Source of the DNA: Clostridiales bacterium VE202-01
GTDB lineage: Bacteria > Bacillota_I > Bacilli_A > Erysipelotrichales > Coprobacillaceae
Direction of reading: 5' to 3'
Assembly (NCBI GenBank): GCA_000508865.1
Contig: BAHP02000054.1
Location: 1-61,039, forward strand
DNA length: 61,039 nt
The notes beneath the pieces were generated by a model. It was not told the DNA's origin, did no database searches, and worked only from the letters and a program-made list of their open reading frames with translations. Both the position numbers and the translations under genes were made by a program. This document shows positions 1 to 9,889 of the stretch, piece by piece (the first letter of the stretch is position 1; each line of letters starts with the position of its first letter).

Positions 1-11
1 GCCATTTTAAA

Positions 12-38
12 CAAAAATGATGAACATAGTCCATCATT
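12..38 (-). terminator. Terminator of dtd
   Basis: A 7-bp inverted repeat (AATGATG at 16-22, CATCATT at 32-38) overlaps the dtd stop codon and is followed, on the minus strand, by a T-rich run. It fits a rho-independent terminator. Confidence 0.55.
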
Positions 39-486
39 AAAAAATTTCTTTGCTATCCAAGATAATCGTTACAGGCCCATCATTTATTAGTGATACTTCC
101 ATCATCGCCCCAAAAACTCCTCGTTCTACTTTAACTCCTTTTTTTTCCAACATTTTATTAAAATAATCATATAAAGGACTTGATACATCTGGCTTAGCTG
201 CATCTATGAAACTTGGTCTTCTTCCTTTTTTACAATTTGCATATAGAGTAAATTGTGAAATCGACAAGATACTGCCGTTTACATCTAATAGTGATAAATT
301 CAATTTATCATTTTCATCTTCAAAAATTCTTAAATTTACTAATTTATCAACCATCTTTTCAACTAGCGTTTCATCATCACCATTTGTAATTCCTACTAAA
401 ACCATATAGCCTTTTTCAATTGCTCCAACTATCTTACCATCAATCTTAACACTACTTTGACTCACTTTTTGGATAACCAATCTCAT
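37..486 (-). CDS. dtd: D-aminoacyl-tRNA deacylase
   Basis: Cytosolic proofreading enzyme that removes D-amino acids (and glycine mischarged on tRNA-Ala) from tRNA. The 149-aa length is normal for the family. The two active-site signatures are present: SQFTLYA at residues 77-83, followed by the lysine/arginine-rich strand and PSF, and NDGPVT at 135-140, the cross-subunit Gly-cisPro type motif. In many Firmicutes dtd follows relA; here it is transcribed alone, divergent from rarA, with the two promoters sharing a palindrome. The start is the ATG next to the conserved MRLVIQ beginning. Identification is by motif and length and is firm. Confidence 0.96.
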   Translation of the reverse strand: MRLVIQKVSQSSVKIDGKIVGAIEKGYMVLVGITNGDDETLVEKMVDKLVNLRIFEDENDKLNLSLLDVNGSILSISQFTLYANCKKGRRPSFIDAAKPDVSSPLYDYFNKMLEKKGVKVERGVFGAMMEVSLINDGPVTIILDSKEIF

Positions 487-517
487 TTTAAATCACCTAT
501 CTTTCACTATCTAAAAA

Positions 518-533
518 TGTTATAATCATTATA
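518..533. promoter_or_regulatory. Symmetric divergent promoter of dtd and rarA
   Basis: A 17-bp odd palindrome, GTTATAATCATTATAAC (519-535), contains one TATAAT on each strand: 521-526 on plus, preceded by TG (518-519) as in an extended -10, and 533-528 on minus. Distances to the rarA ATG (563) and dtd ATG (486) suit both genes. No clear -35 is visible on either side. Confidence 0.55.
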
Positions 534-562
534 ACTGATTTTAAAAACGAAAGGAAGTTAAT

Positions 563-1831
563 ATGTCATCAACACTTGCAAATAGAATGCGCCCTAAAAA
601 TTTATGTGATATCATTGGTCAACAACACTTAATCGGTCCAAAAGCTATTTTAACTAAATTTGTAACTAAAAATCATCCTTTTTCAATCATATTATATGGT
701 AATCCCGGCTGTGGCAAGACAACTATTGCTATGGCTTTAGCTAATGATCTTAACATACCATATCGAATCTTTAATGCTTCAACGGGAAATAAAAAGGAAA
801 TGGATGCTATTATTGAAGAAGCCAAACTAAGCAATGGTCTTTTTGTTATTATTGATGAAGTTCATCGTCTAAATAAAGCCCGTCAGGATGATCTTCTTTC
901 TCATATGGAAAGTGGTTTATTAATAATTGCTGGATGTACGACTGCTAATCCTTTTCATTCAATTAATCCAGCAATTCGTTCACGCTGTCATATCCTTGAA
1001 GTCAAACCATTGACAACTGCTGAAATCATCGATGGTTTAAATAAGGCGATGATCTCACCCGATGGATTAAATAACGAATATACAATTGAAGACGAAGCTT
1101 TATATAGTATCGCTAAATTAAGTAGCGGAGATATTCGTTACGGCTACAACTGTTTAGAAATTTGTTCTATTGTTTGTGAAAAAAACCATATTACTATGAA
1201 TGATCTAAAAACCGCTGCTATTAAAACTAATGTTATCTATGATAAAGACGAAGATAATTATTATGATACTTTAAGTGGTTTACAAAAATCAATTCGTGGC
1301 AGCGATCCCAATGGGGCTATGTATTATTTTGCAAAACTAATCGAATCTAACGATATTGAATCATTAGAAAGGCGTTTAATTACAACCGCTTATGAAGATA
1401 TTGGTTTAGCTAATCCTAATGCCTGTATGCGAACAGTTATCGCTTTACAGGCAGCAAAAACAATTGGTTTTCCTGAAGCAAGAATTCCAATTGCCAGTGC
1501 AATCATTGATCTTTGTTTATCACCTAAATCTAAATCAAGTGAAAATGCCATTGATCGAGCTATGGCATCTTTAAATGAGCATTCATTCAAAACACCTGAT
1601 TATCTGCGCTTGACTCCTATTGGTTTGACAGATGATGAAAAATATGATTATAATCGACCTGAATTATGGGAATATATTCAATATCTTCCTCAAGAATTAG
1701 GTAACATGCAATTTTATATTCCCTGGATGACAAGTAATTATGAAAAAGCATTAGCAGAAAATTATCGGCGAATCTTAAAACATGGACGTACTAGTAATAT
1801 AAAAAAATTAAATCAGCAAAAAAATAAGTGA
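563..1831 (+). CDS. rarA: Replication-associated recombination ATPase RarA (MgsA)
   Basis: AAA+ ATPase of the RarA/MgsA/WRNIP1 family, acting at stalled replication forks and binding SSB. Visible features: Walker A GNPGCGKT at residues 46-53, Walker B with DE in FVIIDEVHRL near residue 95, a sensor region NPAIRSRC near 135, and the C-terminal MgsA tetramerisation domain (AYEDIGLANP, about residue 275, onward). The 422-aa length is normal. A good ribosome-binding site (GAAAGGAAG) precedes the ATG. It is monocistronic and converges on miaA, with a shared bidirectional terminator between them. Assignment is firm; the exact recombination role is known only from homologues. Confidence 0.95.
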   Translation: MSSTLANRMRPKNLCDIIGQQHLIGPKAILTKFVTKNHPFSIILYGNPGCGKTTIAMALANDLNIPYRIFNASTGNKKEMDAIIEEAKLSNGLFVIIDEVHRLNKARQDDLLSHMESGLLIIAGCTTANPFHSINPAIRSRCHILEVKPLTTAEIIDGLNKAMISPDGLNNEYTIEDEALYSIAKLSSGDIRYGYNCLEICSIVCEKNHITMNDLKTAAIKTNVIYDKDEDNYYDTLSGLQKSIRGSDPNGAMYYFAKLIESNDIESLERRLITTAYEDIGLANPNACMRTVIALQAAKTIGFPEARIPIASAIIDLCLSPKSKSSENAIDRAMASLNEHSFKTPDYLRLTPIGLTDDEKYDYNRPELWEYIQYLPQELGNMQFYIPWMTSNYEKALAENYRRILKHGRTSNIKKLNQQKNK

Positions 1832-2002
1832 TTTTTATATTTTTCACTATCTTTTATAAACTTAGAGAAAAATTAAATTATACTTATGTTGGATAAATCA
1901 AGAAATTTTTTCTTAATAATAATAATACTTTCAATCACTATAGCTCATAACAATAAAATAAACAGCTTTTTTAGTAACTTTCAAAACTATTTCATCAAAC
2001 AA

Positions 2003-2044
2003 AAACATCAAGGATAGAAATCAGATTTCTCTTGATGTTTTTTA
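2003..2044. terminator. Bidirectional terminator between rarA and miaA
   Basis: A long hairpin (AACATCAAG ... CTTGATGTT, with an inner AGAAATC/GATTTCT stem) is flanked by an A run on the left and a T run on the right. It can therefore end rarA (+) and the mut-miaA transcript (-). The remaining ~170 bases between the genes show nothing further. Confidence 0.85.
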
Positions 2045-2046
2045 TA

Positions 2047-2964
2047 CTATTCATTGTTAATTAAATCATCAATTACCATACTAATTGTTTCATCAAAATC
2101 ATTCAAATTAACTTTAAACCATTCAACAGGTAATTGATTATTAAACCATGTATATTGTCTTTTAGCATAATTACGAGAATTTTTTTTGATCAACTCTAAA
2201 GTTTCTTCAAGACTTTGATTTCCTTGAAAATATGCAAACCATTCTTTATAACCGATTGCTTTCATACTCTGAAGAGAAGAAGAATAATTTTTTTTCATCA
2301 ATTTTTCAATTTCCTGATATAAACCTTGTTCCATCATCAGATCTACCCGCTGATTGATTCGCTCATATAACACATCTCGCTCTAAAGTAAGACCAATAAA
2401 TCTAGCATCATAAATCAATTCATGATTTTGTTTAGCTAAAGTCTCGCTTTTTTTCACTCCGGTACTTTCATATATTGCAATTGCCCGAAGTACCCGCTGA
2501 CGATTATTAGGATGTAATTCTTTGGCACTCGCTTCATCAATTTTAAGTAATAAATCATATAATTGCTCATTAGTATGATCCTGATATTTATTTACATACT
2601 CTTGATGATCCATTTGGCTTTCACCAAATTCATAGTCATAAAGAGCCGCTTTTATATACAACCCTGTACCCCCAACAATAATTGGTAATTTGCCACGACT
2701 GCTGATTTCTTTGATTTTTAGCCTAACCTCATCTTGAAAATCCTTAACACTATAACTTTCCGTCGGTTCTTTAATATTGATCAAATGATGTTTAACACCT
2801 TCCATTTCAGCAACTGTTACTTTTGCTGTTCCAATATCCATCGTTTTATAAATCTGCATTGAATCGCCACTAATTACTTCACCATTAAAATATTTAGCAA
2901 GCGCTACCCCCATTTTTGTTTTACCAACCCCTGTTGGTCCAACTATTACGATTACTTTTTCCAT
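2047..2964 (-). CDS. miaA: tRNA dimethylallyltransferase
   Basis: Transfers dimethylallyl from DMAPP to N6 of A37 in tRNAs reading UNN codons, giving i6A37, which the MiaB encoded upstream then methylthiolates. The P-loop GPTGVGKT lies at residues 9-16, followed by the SGDSMQIYK substrate motif (34-42) and GGTGLYIKA near residue 98. The C-terminal RQYTWFNNQ segment is typical. Length, 305 aa, is normal. It overlaps the mutL stop by one base, so it is probably translationally coupled as the last gene of a mutS-mutL-miaA operon. Confidence 0.97.
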   Translation of the reverse strand: MEKVIVIVGPTGVGKTKMGVALAKYFNGEVISGDSMQIYKTMDIGTAKVTVAEMEGVKHHLINIKEPTESYSVKDFQDEVRLKIKEISSRGKLPIIVGGTGLYIKAALYDYEFGESQMDHQEYVNKYQDHTNEQLYDLLLKIDEASAKELHPNNRQRVLRAIAIYESTGVKKSETLAKQNHELIYDARFIGLTLERDVLYERINQRVDLMMEQGLYQEIEKLMKKNYSSSLQSMKAIGYKEWFAYFQGNQSLEETLELIKKNSRNYAKRQYTWFNNQLPVEWFKVNLNDFDETISMVIDDLINNE

Positions 2965-4799
2965 TATCCTACCCGCTTAAATAATTTTTCAATTTCATAT
3001 GTAGAATAGTAAATGATCGTTGGTCTGCCATGGGGACAAACATAGGGATTATCACAACGCATTAAATTATCAATTATATTTTGCATTCCTTCGTTTGATA
3101 AATGGGTATTGGCTTTTAATGATGCTTTACAACTTAATGTTGCAATTGCATGATCTTGTAATTTAACTACATCAACTTTATTATCATTTAATAACTGCGT
3201 TACCATATCTTCGATAAATACATGCTCATCAATATTTTGCATCCATAATGGTAATTGTTTGATCACATAACTGCCACTACCAAAAACCTCTAAATTAATT
3301 CCTAACTGTGCTAACATTTCTTTTCTTTCTTCAATAATCAAAAATTCACTTAAAGGATATTCTAAAGTAATCGGCACTAACAAATCACGCATTGATAAAT
3401 CAAGATTTTGATATTTTTCTAAATAATATTCGTAATTGATCCGTTCTTGACCAGCATGTTGATCAACAATATACATTCCCGTTTCATCTTCACAAATAAT
3501 ATAAGTTCCATGAACCTGACCTTTAACAAACAATTTCTTTTTCATCAGTTTCTCTCTTGGTTCGACTTTAGTTTCAATTATTTGTTGATCAGGGATAATA
3601 TAGTCATCATTTTTTTCCGCAACTATTTTTAAATCTTCTTTACTATCGTTAAAAACTTGTTTTTGATAAACTGTTTTTTTTGAATCCTCAACATTAGTTC
3701 TTTCAGTATTTATGAGCGGATCATTTTCATAGCTTAATTCAAGTTCTACCTGTGTTAAATCAGGAACAAATTTCGGTTTATTCAACACTGGAGCTTCATA
3801 TGTCAAATTTATTTTAGCTAAGGCATCACTAATTCCCTGGTATACTAACTCTTTAAGTTTCATCTCTTTGGAAAAACGGACTTCCAATTTAGATGGGTGA
3901 ACATTGACATCGACTAAAAAAGGATCAATTTCAATATTAACGATTGCAATCGGAAAACGTTTATCGGCAAGATAACGTCGATAAGCATTATTAATGCTGT
4001 CTACTGTGATTTTATTTTTAACGATTCGGGAATTGACCATCGTCACGATATGATTTTTACTAGCACGATTAATATCTATCTTTGATATATAACCGGTAAC
4101 ATGAAATTCATCATCTTCAAAATCAACTGCAATCATATTTTTCGCCACATTTAGTCCATATACATTAGAAATAACTTCTAATAAATTACCATTACCATTA
4201 GTTTTATAGATCATTCTTCCATTATGCACTAATGAAAAGGCAATTTGGGGATGCGAGAGTGATAAGCGCTCTAAATATGTTTGAATATTGGCAAATTCAG
4301 CATTGATCGACTTAACATACTTTAACCGAGCGGGAACATTTTGAAATAATTTTTTTACTTTGATATTGGTTCCTTTTTTACAATCACTATCCTCACATTT
4401 AATATATTTACCATACTGATAATTTACCGTTGTTCCTTTTTCACCAATACTAGTTTTTAATTCAAAGTCACTAATTGACGCAATTGAAGGAATTGCTTCA
4501 CCACGAAAGCCTAAAGTTTGAATACAAAACAAATCCTGATCATCTTTGATTTTACTTGTCGCATGACGACTAAAACATAACAAAGCATCTTCTTTGATCA
4601 TTCCCTCACCATTATCAATGACCTGAATCAAATTCAAACCGCCCTCTTCAATAATAACATCTATTTTACTACTATTTGCATCAATGCTATTTTCAACTAA
4701 TTCTTTTACAACATTGGCAGGTCGTTCAATTACCTCACCTGCTGCAATCTTATTGGCTAAAACATCATCAAGCTGTCTAATTTTTTGCAAACATATCAC
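2964..4799 (-). CDS. mutL: DNA mismatch repair protein MutL
   Basis: Mismatch-repair ATPase and nicking endonuclease working with MutS. The N-terminal GHKL fold shows ELVENSIDA, DNGEGM and GFRGEA motifs (about residues 30-105). The C-terminal domain keeps the metal-dependent endonuclease motif DQHA-x2-E-x4-E (DQHAGQERINYE, near 450), plus CKASLKAN and CPHGRP. It is thus an endonuclease-type MutL, as expected in an organism without MutH. Length 611 aa. It overlaps mutS by 4 bases (ATGA-type coupling) and miaA by one base. Confidence 0.97.
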   Translation of the reverse strand: MICLQKIRQLDDVLANKIAAGEVIERPANVVKELVENSIDANSSKIDVIIEEGGLNLIQVIDNGEGMIKEDALLCFSRHATSKIKDDQDLFCIQTLGFRGEAIPSIASISDFELKTSIGEKGTTVNYQYGKYIKCEDSDCKKGTNIKVKKLFQNVPARLKYVKSINAEFANIQTYLERLSLSHPQIAFSLVHNGRMIYKTNGNGNLLEVISNVYGLNVAKNMIAVDFEDDEFHVTGYISKIDINRASKNHIVTMVNSRIVKNKITVDSINNAYRRYLADKRFPIAIVNIEIDPFLVDVNVHPSKLEVRFSKEMKLKELVYQGISDALAKINLTYEAPVLNKPKFVPDLTQVELELSYENDPLINTERTNVEDSKKTVYQKQVFNDSKEDLKIVAEKNDDYIIPDQQIIETKVEPREKLMKKKLFVKGQVHGTYIICEDETGMYIVDQHAGQERINYEYYLEKYQNLDLSMRDLLVPITLEYPLSEFLIIEERKEMLAQLGINLEVFGSGSYVIKQLPLWMQNIDEHVFIEDMVTQLLNDNKVDVVKLQDHAIATLSCKASLKANTHLSNEGMQNIIDNLMRCDNPYVCPHGRPTIIYYSTYEIEKLFKRVG

Positions 4800-7309
4800 C
4801 TGCTTTCATTTAATTTCTTTAATTCTATCAATGTTGATAAAGCATCCAAAGGCGACAATGTCATTGGATCAATACCATCAAGATATTTTTCTACAACACT
4901 CGTTGAAACTACTGGTACTTCTTTTAAGGTTTCATCACTTAAATGATGTTCAATATTATTCTCTTCTAAAGCTTCTAATAAAACATTGGCACGATTTAAG
5001 ATAACATCTGGTAATCTTGCTAGTTTTGCAACATTGATTCCATATGATTTATTTGAGCGTCCCGGCTTGATGCGATATAAAAATACTAGATTATCATTTT
5101 TTATCGAAGCACTTGCATGAACATTTTTGATTCCTAGATCTTTTTCTTCTAAAAATGTTAATTCATGATAATGAGTCGAAAATAAAGTAATACATTTAAT
5201 CGAACTAGCAATATATTCAATCATTGCCTGGGCAATAGCCATACCATCAAAAGTTGCTGTCCCGCGTCCAATTTCATCGAAAATAATCAACGAATTTTCC
5301 GTTGCATAACGTAAAGCATTATTAGCTTCAAGCATTTCTACCATAAATGTCGACTGACCAGAAATTAAATCATCACTAGCCCCGATACGCGTAAAAATTT
5401 GATCAAAAATCGGGATATTAGCCTCGCTGCATGGTACAAAACAACCGATCTGTGCCATTAAAGCAATTAGTGCAATTTGGCGCATATAAGTTGATTTACC
5501 ACCCATATTAGGCCCAGTAATCAATAAAACCGGATGATCATGATCGATTTCAACATCATTAGATACATAAGTTCCTTGAGCCATTACTCTTTCAATAACG
5601 CCATGACGCCCATCAACAACTTTGAAAATCTTCTCTTGATTAAATATTGGCCGAACATAGCTATTTTCACTTGAAATCACAGCCATTGATTGGTAAACAT
5701 CGACTTTAGCAACGACTTTTGCCACATCTTGAAGTATATGCACATCTTTTTTGATATAATCTCTGATTTGTGTAAACAAGACATATTCAAGCTTGACCAT
5801 TTTATCTTGGGCGCTTAATAGTTTCGATTCCATTTCTTTTAATTCAGGGGTCACAAATCGTTCTGCATTAGCTAAACTTTGTTTACGAGTATAATTAAAC
5901 TCATCTTTTATTAATGATAAATAACTTTTTGTTACTTCAATATAGTAACCAAAAACTCGGTTATAACCAATTTTTAATCCCTTGATCCCCGTTTTATCAC
6001 GCTCTTTTTGTTCAAAGTTTGCTAGCCACTGCTTCCCATGATCACGAATATATCTTAATTCATCTAATTCTTCATTAAAACCATCTTTAATGATCCCACC
6101 TTCTTTTACTGTTAAAGGCGGATTGTCAACGATAGCATTATCAATTAGTTCTGTTATATGCTTTAAATCAACTAGTTTGTTGGCTAATTCATCAAGTAAT
6201 GGTTCATCCAAAGAAACTAATTGGGCTTTTAATTCTGGTAAAACCTTTAAAGAACTGCTGATCCATTTTAAATCTCGAGCATTTATATTGCCAAAAGCAA
6301 TTCGTGAAGACAGCCTTTCAAGATCATAAATATCTTTCAAAATTTCTTTAACACTTTCTCTTTGAATAAAGTATTTAGTAAAAATTTCGACTATATCTAA
6401 ACGTTCTTCGATTTGTGCTTGATTAATTAGGGGTCGTTCGATCCACTGTTTCAATAATCTTGAACCCATTGCTGTTTTTGTCTGATCTAACAACCAATAT
6501 AAACTTCCATATTTATCATTATTTTTAGTATTGATCGTTAATTCTAAAGCTTTTTTGGTATACATATCCATTGTTAAAAAATCATCATTATTGATTTCTT
6601 CAATTACCTGAAGATGCTCTAATTCTCTTTTTTGCGTATCTAATAAATAATTCAATAATAAAGATGCTGTTTTTATCTGTTTTAAATCTTTGATCTTACT
6701 AAATATCTTATCATATTTTTCGTTGTACTTATCATTATCAAATGGCGATAATAAAATATCATCAAATTCATAACTTTGATTAGACAAACATACTATTTCT
6801 TTAACCGCCATTGACTGTAGTTGATTTAATAAAAGTTTTTCTTTTTTATCAATATTAACAACACTAAATTCGCCGGTAGAGATATCACAAAAAGCTAATG
6901 TATAATTAAAATCAAATTCTTCTAATGAGGCAATATAATTATTTCTATTATTTGTCAACGATTCATCAAATATTGTTCCTGGTGTAATGATTTGAACTAC
7001 GCCACGTTCGACTATTCCTTTTTTGCCTGGTTCCGTTAACTGTTCAACGATTGCAACCCGATGACCATTATCAACTAACTTTTGAATATAACTAGCAGCT
7101 GAATGATATGGTACTCCACACATCGGCACTCTTTCTGCCACACCAGCATTCTTGCCTGTCAATGCTATTTCCAGCTCTTTGGAAACAAGAATGGCATCAT
7201 CAAAAAACATTTCATAAAAATCACCTAATCTAAACATTACGATTGAATCTTGATTTTCTTCTTTTATCGATAAATACTGCATCATCATTGGACTATATTT
7301 AGGTTTCAT
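4796..7309 (-). CDS. mutS: DNA mismatch repair protein MutS
   Basis: Mismatch-recognition ATPase. Domain I holds the mismatch-wedge motif GDFYEMF (residues 29-35, Phe31 and Glu33). The ATPase domain carries Walker A GPNMGGKST (about 605-614) and the IIFDEIGRGTATFDG Walker B region; the C-terminal helix-turn-helix FSTHYHELTFLE and GINVAKLA segments are in order. Length 837 aa. It starts the mutS-mutL-miaA operon, with its own likely promoter upstream after the cotE terminator. Confidence 0.98.
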   Translation of the reverse strand: MKPKYSPMMMQYLSIKEENQDSIVMFRLGDFYEMFFDDAILVSKELEIALTGKNAGVAERVPMCGVPYHSAASYIQKLVDNGHRVAIVEQLTEPGKKGIVERGVVQIITPGTIFDESLTNNRNNYIASLEEFDFNYTLAFCDISTGEFSVVNIDKKEKLLLNQLQSMAVKEIVCLSNQSYEFDDILLSPFDNDKYNEKYDKIFSKIKDLKQIKTASLLLNYLLDTQKRELEHLQVIEEINNDDFLTMDMYTKKALELTINTKNNDKYGSLYWLLDQTKTAMGSRLLKQWIERPLINQAQIEERLDIVEIFTKYFIQRESVKEILKDIYDLERLSSRIAFGNINARDLKWISSSLKVLPELKAQLVSLDEPLLDELANKLVDLKHITELIDNAIVDNPPLTVKEGGIIKDGFNEELDELRYIRDHGKQWLANFEQKERDKTGIKGLKIGYNRVFGYYIEVTKSYLSLIKDEFNYTRKQSLANAERFVTPELKEMESKLLSAQDKMVKLEYVLFTQIRDYIKKDVHILQDVAKVVAKVDVYQSMAVISSENSYVRPIFNQEKIFKVVDGRHGVIERVMAQGTYVSNDVEIDHDHPVLLITGPNMGGKSTYMRQIALIALMAQIGCFVPCSEANIPIFDQIFTRIGASDDLISGQSTFMVEMLEANNALRYATENSLIIFDEIGRGTATFDGMAIAQAMIEYIASSIKCITLFSTHYHELTFLEEKDLGIKNVHASASIKNDNLVFLYRIKPGRSNKSYGINVAKLARLPDVILNRANVLLEALEENNIEHHLSDETLKEVPVVSTSVVEKYLDGIDPMTLSPLDALSTLIELKKLNESR

Positions 7310-7342
7310 ATACTAACTCCACTTCTAAAAAATTACTATCAC

Positions 7343-7351
7343 ATTATAACA
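7343..7351 (-). promoter_or_regulatory. Likely mutS promoter, extended -10
   Basis: On the minus strand TGT precedes TATAAT (-10 at 7348-7343), 34 bases before the mutS ATG and just after the cotE terminator. No good -35 is seen, which is usual for extended -10 promoters. Confidence 0.5.
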
Positions 7352-7362
7352 CAACTCTTTAC

Positions 7363-7385
7363 AAAAGAAAAAAGGCTTACGCCTT
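7363..7385 (-). terminator. Terminator of cotE
   Basis: A short AAGGC-GTAA-GCCTT hairpin overlapping the cotE stop codon, followed on the minus strand by a long T-rich run. It separates cotE from the mutS operon. Confidence 0.7.
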
Positions 7386-7879
7386 CATTTAATAAAATTT
7401 TCATCAACAGTAATATTATCAATTTCATCCCATGACTCTTTTTCATTCTTTGTTTCTACTTTCATTGTTGTTTTACCAATCACACTTAAAGAAATTTCTT
7501 TTTCAATCTCTATCAAAACACATTCATCAGTCTTATTTACACTGATACATTTTGGTTCGCGATTGCAAACAACCATTAATTCATCATTCTCATTAAAGTT
7601 TCGACTCTCTTTTTTAACTAGATCCAATTCATTCATATAACTTACTGTCTGTTTCAAAACGTTGCTGTCATCATTATAACTATACCATAAATGAACATCG
7701 AAAGTTCCTAAAACGATCGGCTGTCCTTTTTTAAAGGTAGCATTATAGCGATGATTTGCAATCCAGCACCCAAGAATTTTGTCATAATTTTCAATTACAA
7801 ACGGATATTTATTAAGAGTTCTTTTTTTCCCTTTAGCAATAACTGCCTGGGTAATAATTTCACGAATATTATTTGCCAT
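7385..7879 (-). CDS. cotE: Outer spore coat morphogenetic protein CotE
   Basis: Recognised as CotE by its N-terminal REIITQAVIAKGKK, the ILGCWIANHRYNA strand (about residues 35-47) and the FDVHLWYSYND segment (60-70), which match the CotE family closely from memory, and by position: in B. subtilis cotE also lies between ymcA (ricA) and mutSL. CotE is the mother-cell scaffold of the outer coat, so the host should sporulate. Length 164 aa, slightly short of B. subtilis (about 180), with an acidic C-terminus. RBS AGGTGAG precedes the ATG. No sporulation promoter could be placed with confidence. Confidence 0.88.
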   Translation of the reverse strand: MANNIREIITQAVIAKGKKRTLNKYPFVIENYDKILGCWIANHRYNATFKKGQPIVLGTFDVHLWYSYNDDSNVLKQTVSYMNELDLVKKESRNFNENDELMVVCNREPKCISVNKTDECVLIEIEKEISLSVIGKTTMKVETKNEKESWDEIDNITVDENFIK

Positions 7880-7937
7880 GTTCTCACCTATTTTAATATA
7901 TGCAAGAATCTAAAAAAATGTACAAAAAACTCAATAA

Positions 7938-7966
7938 TAAAAGAAGATACATGACCTGTATCTTCT
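7938..7966 (-). terminator. Terminator of guaB
   Basis: A 10-bp inverted repeat (AGAAGATACA/TGTATCTTCT, loop TGACC) with a minus-strand T run, placed directly at the guaB stop codon. Confidence 0.85.
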
Positions 7967-9478
7967 AATTTTGATGTCCATTTCCTGATGATGAGTCTTT
8001 CAAAATAACATCATGTGCACCACCTTCAACAATACTAGTTGAAGATACAAGTGTGATTTTAGCTTTTTTCTGTAATTCAGAAATAGTTAAAGCCCCACAA
8101 TTACACATTGTTGATTTAATTTTACTTAAAGTTAATCCCACATTATCTTTTAAGCTACCAGCATATGGTACATATGAATCAACACCTTCTTCAAATGAAA
8201 GTTTTGCATCACCACCCATATCATAACGCTGCCAGTTACGAGCTCGAGCCGAACCTTCACCCCAGTATTCTTTCATATACTGACCATTGATACTTACCTT
8301 ATTAGTTGGTGATTCATCGAATCTTGAAAAATATCTACCTAACATAATAAAATCTGATCCCATTGCTAATGCTAGTGTCATATGATAATCGTGAACGATT
8401 CCACCATCAGAACAAATTGGCACATAAACTCCAGTTTCTTCAAAATATTCATCACGAGCTTTAGCTACTTCAATCGTTGCTGTTGCCTGACCACGTCCAA
8501 TTCCTTTTTGTTCACGAGTGATACAAATAGATCCACCACCAATACCAACTTTAACAAAATCAGCCCCAGCTTCAGCTAAGAATCTAAATCCTTCAGCATC
8601 AACAACATTTCCAGCACCGACTTTAACACTATCACCATAATGCTCTCTGATCCAGTCAATTGTAATTTTTTGCCATTCTGTAAATCCTTCAGATGAATCA
8701 ATACATAATACGTCTACACCCGCTTCTATTAAAGCTGGTACTCGTTCAGCAAAATCACGGGTATTGATCCCCGCTCCAACAACATAGCGTTTTGAATCAT
8801 CTAATAACTCATTGGGATTAGATTTTCTTGTTTCATAGTCTTTTCTAAAAACAAAATATGCCAATTTTTGATCATCATCAATAATTGGTAAAGCATTAAG
8901 CTTATTATCCCAAATAAGATCATTTGCTTCTTTTAAAGTAATTCCCGTATGACCACAGATCAATTTATCAAACGGTGTCATAAATTCAGTAACTTTTGTA
9001 TTTAATCCAGTTCTTGAAACACGGTAATCTCTACCTGTTACGATTCCTAATAATTTACCATTAGCACTACCATCTTCTGTTACTGCCATCGTTGAATGCC
9101 CAGTTTTTTCTTTTAAAGCAATAACATCAGCCAATGTATCACTAACACTCAAATTAGAATCACTTGGTACAAAACCTGCTTTATAAGTTTTAGCGCGTTT
9201 AACCATAGCTGCTTGATCTTCGATAGTTTGTGATCCATAAATAAATGATACCCCGCCTTCTCTTGCAAGGCTACTGCCATTCTATCATCAGATACTGCCT
9301 GCATTACTGCTGAAACTAAAGGAATATTTAATGATAATGCTGGTTCTTCACCTTTTTTAAATTTAACTAAAGGGGTTTTTAAACTAACGTTTTTAGTTTG
9401 ACACTCTGTAGATGAATATCCTGGTACCAAAAGATATTCGTTAAATGTATGCGATGGTTCATCAAAAAAATATGCCAT
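7965..9478 (-). CDS. guaB: IMP dehydrogenase, interrupted by one frameshift
   Basis: NAD-dependent oxidation of IMP to XMP, the committed step of GTP synthesis. The N-terminal part begins MAYFFDEPS after a good RBS (AGGAG). The C-terminal part carries the CBS pair (about residues 100-220), the catalytic cysteine loop [13 protein letters not shown], and the [11 protein letters not shown] flap. Near 9266 the reading frame breaks: GCC-TTG-CAA is read where GCC-TTG-GCA-AGA would give the expected [10 protein letters not shown]. Adding one G restores a continuous 504-aa protein. As drawn, the upstream frame is lost after about 75 residues. The gene is normally important for growth, so an assembly error is the simplest explanation. 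It has its own promoter and terminator between ricA and cotE, absent in the Bacillus order. Confidence 0.9.
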
Positions 9479-9521
9479 TTTGCGTCTCCTTTTCTTCATT
9501 TTTTCTGTTTGATTTTCATAA

Positions 9522-9550
9522 ATTATAAATAGGATTGACAGTTAAGTCAA
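9522..9550 (-). promoter_or_regulatory. Strong sigma-A-type promoter of guaB
   Basis: Minus strand TTGACT (9550-9545), a 17-base spacer, then TATAAT (9527-9522), about 37 bases from the predicted transcription start to the guaB ATG. One of the best consensus matches in the window. Confidence 0.85.
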
Positions 9551-9553
9551 CCC

Positions 9554-9889
9554 TTATTTTAATAATTGTCCATTTATGTAACTATTTATAAATTGTAAAA
9601 TCTCATTTACTTCTTCTTTTAAATAAAGATAATTAACAACTATCGGATTATTTTCAAACTCAGCTTTTAACTTTTGATATTCATCAATCGTTTTAATAAC
9701 TGTTTCATCCTGATTAGCTTTTTGATTAACGATTTTTTTTTGATAAGCTTTTATTTTTGTTTCTAATTTTTTAATTTCATTATCTTGATCGATCAATCGT
9801 TCATATTTTTGATATTCTTTGATTACTTCAAGATTTAATAAATAATCATTTAACTCTTTAGCATAATCAAAACTATTCAACCGCTTCAC
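9554..9889 (-). CDS. ricA: YlbF/YmcA-family regulator, RicA-like
   Basis: Small helical protein of the YlbF/YmcA family (111 aa; B. subtilis YmcA is about 143). In B. subtilis RicA (YmcA), RicF (YlbF) and RicT form a complex that binds RNase Y and promotes mRNA maturation and sporulation/competence. The central part is lysine-rich and predicted coiled coil ([20 protein letters not shown], about residues 40-60). Its position between miaB and cotE, and downstream of rny, agrees with the YmcA orthologue. It overlaps miaB by 17 bases. The family is fairly sure; the choice of YmcA over YlbF rests on synteny. Confidence 0.75.
   Translation of the reverse strand: MKRLNSFDYAKELNDYLLNLEVIKEYQKYERLIDQDNEIKKLETKIKAYQKKIVNQKANQDETVIKTIDEYQKLKAEFENNPIVVNYLYLKEEVNEILQFINSYINGQLLK

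Noticed and set aside
7894..7921. AC-N17-CATATATTA before cotE, resembling a SigK promoter
   Set aside because: The expected start would fall inside the AGGTGAG ribosome-binding site, leaving no usable leader. Similar strings are common in such AT-rich DNA.
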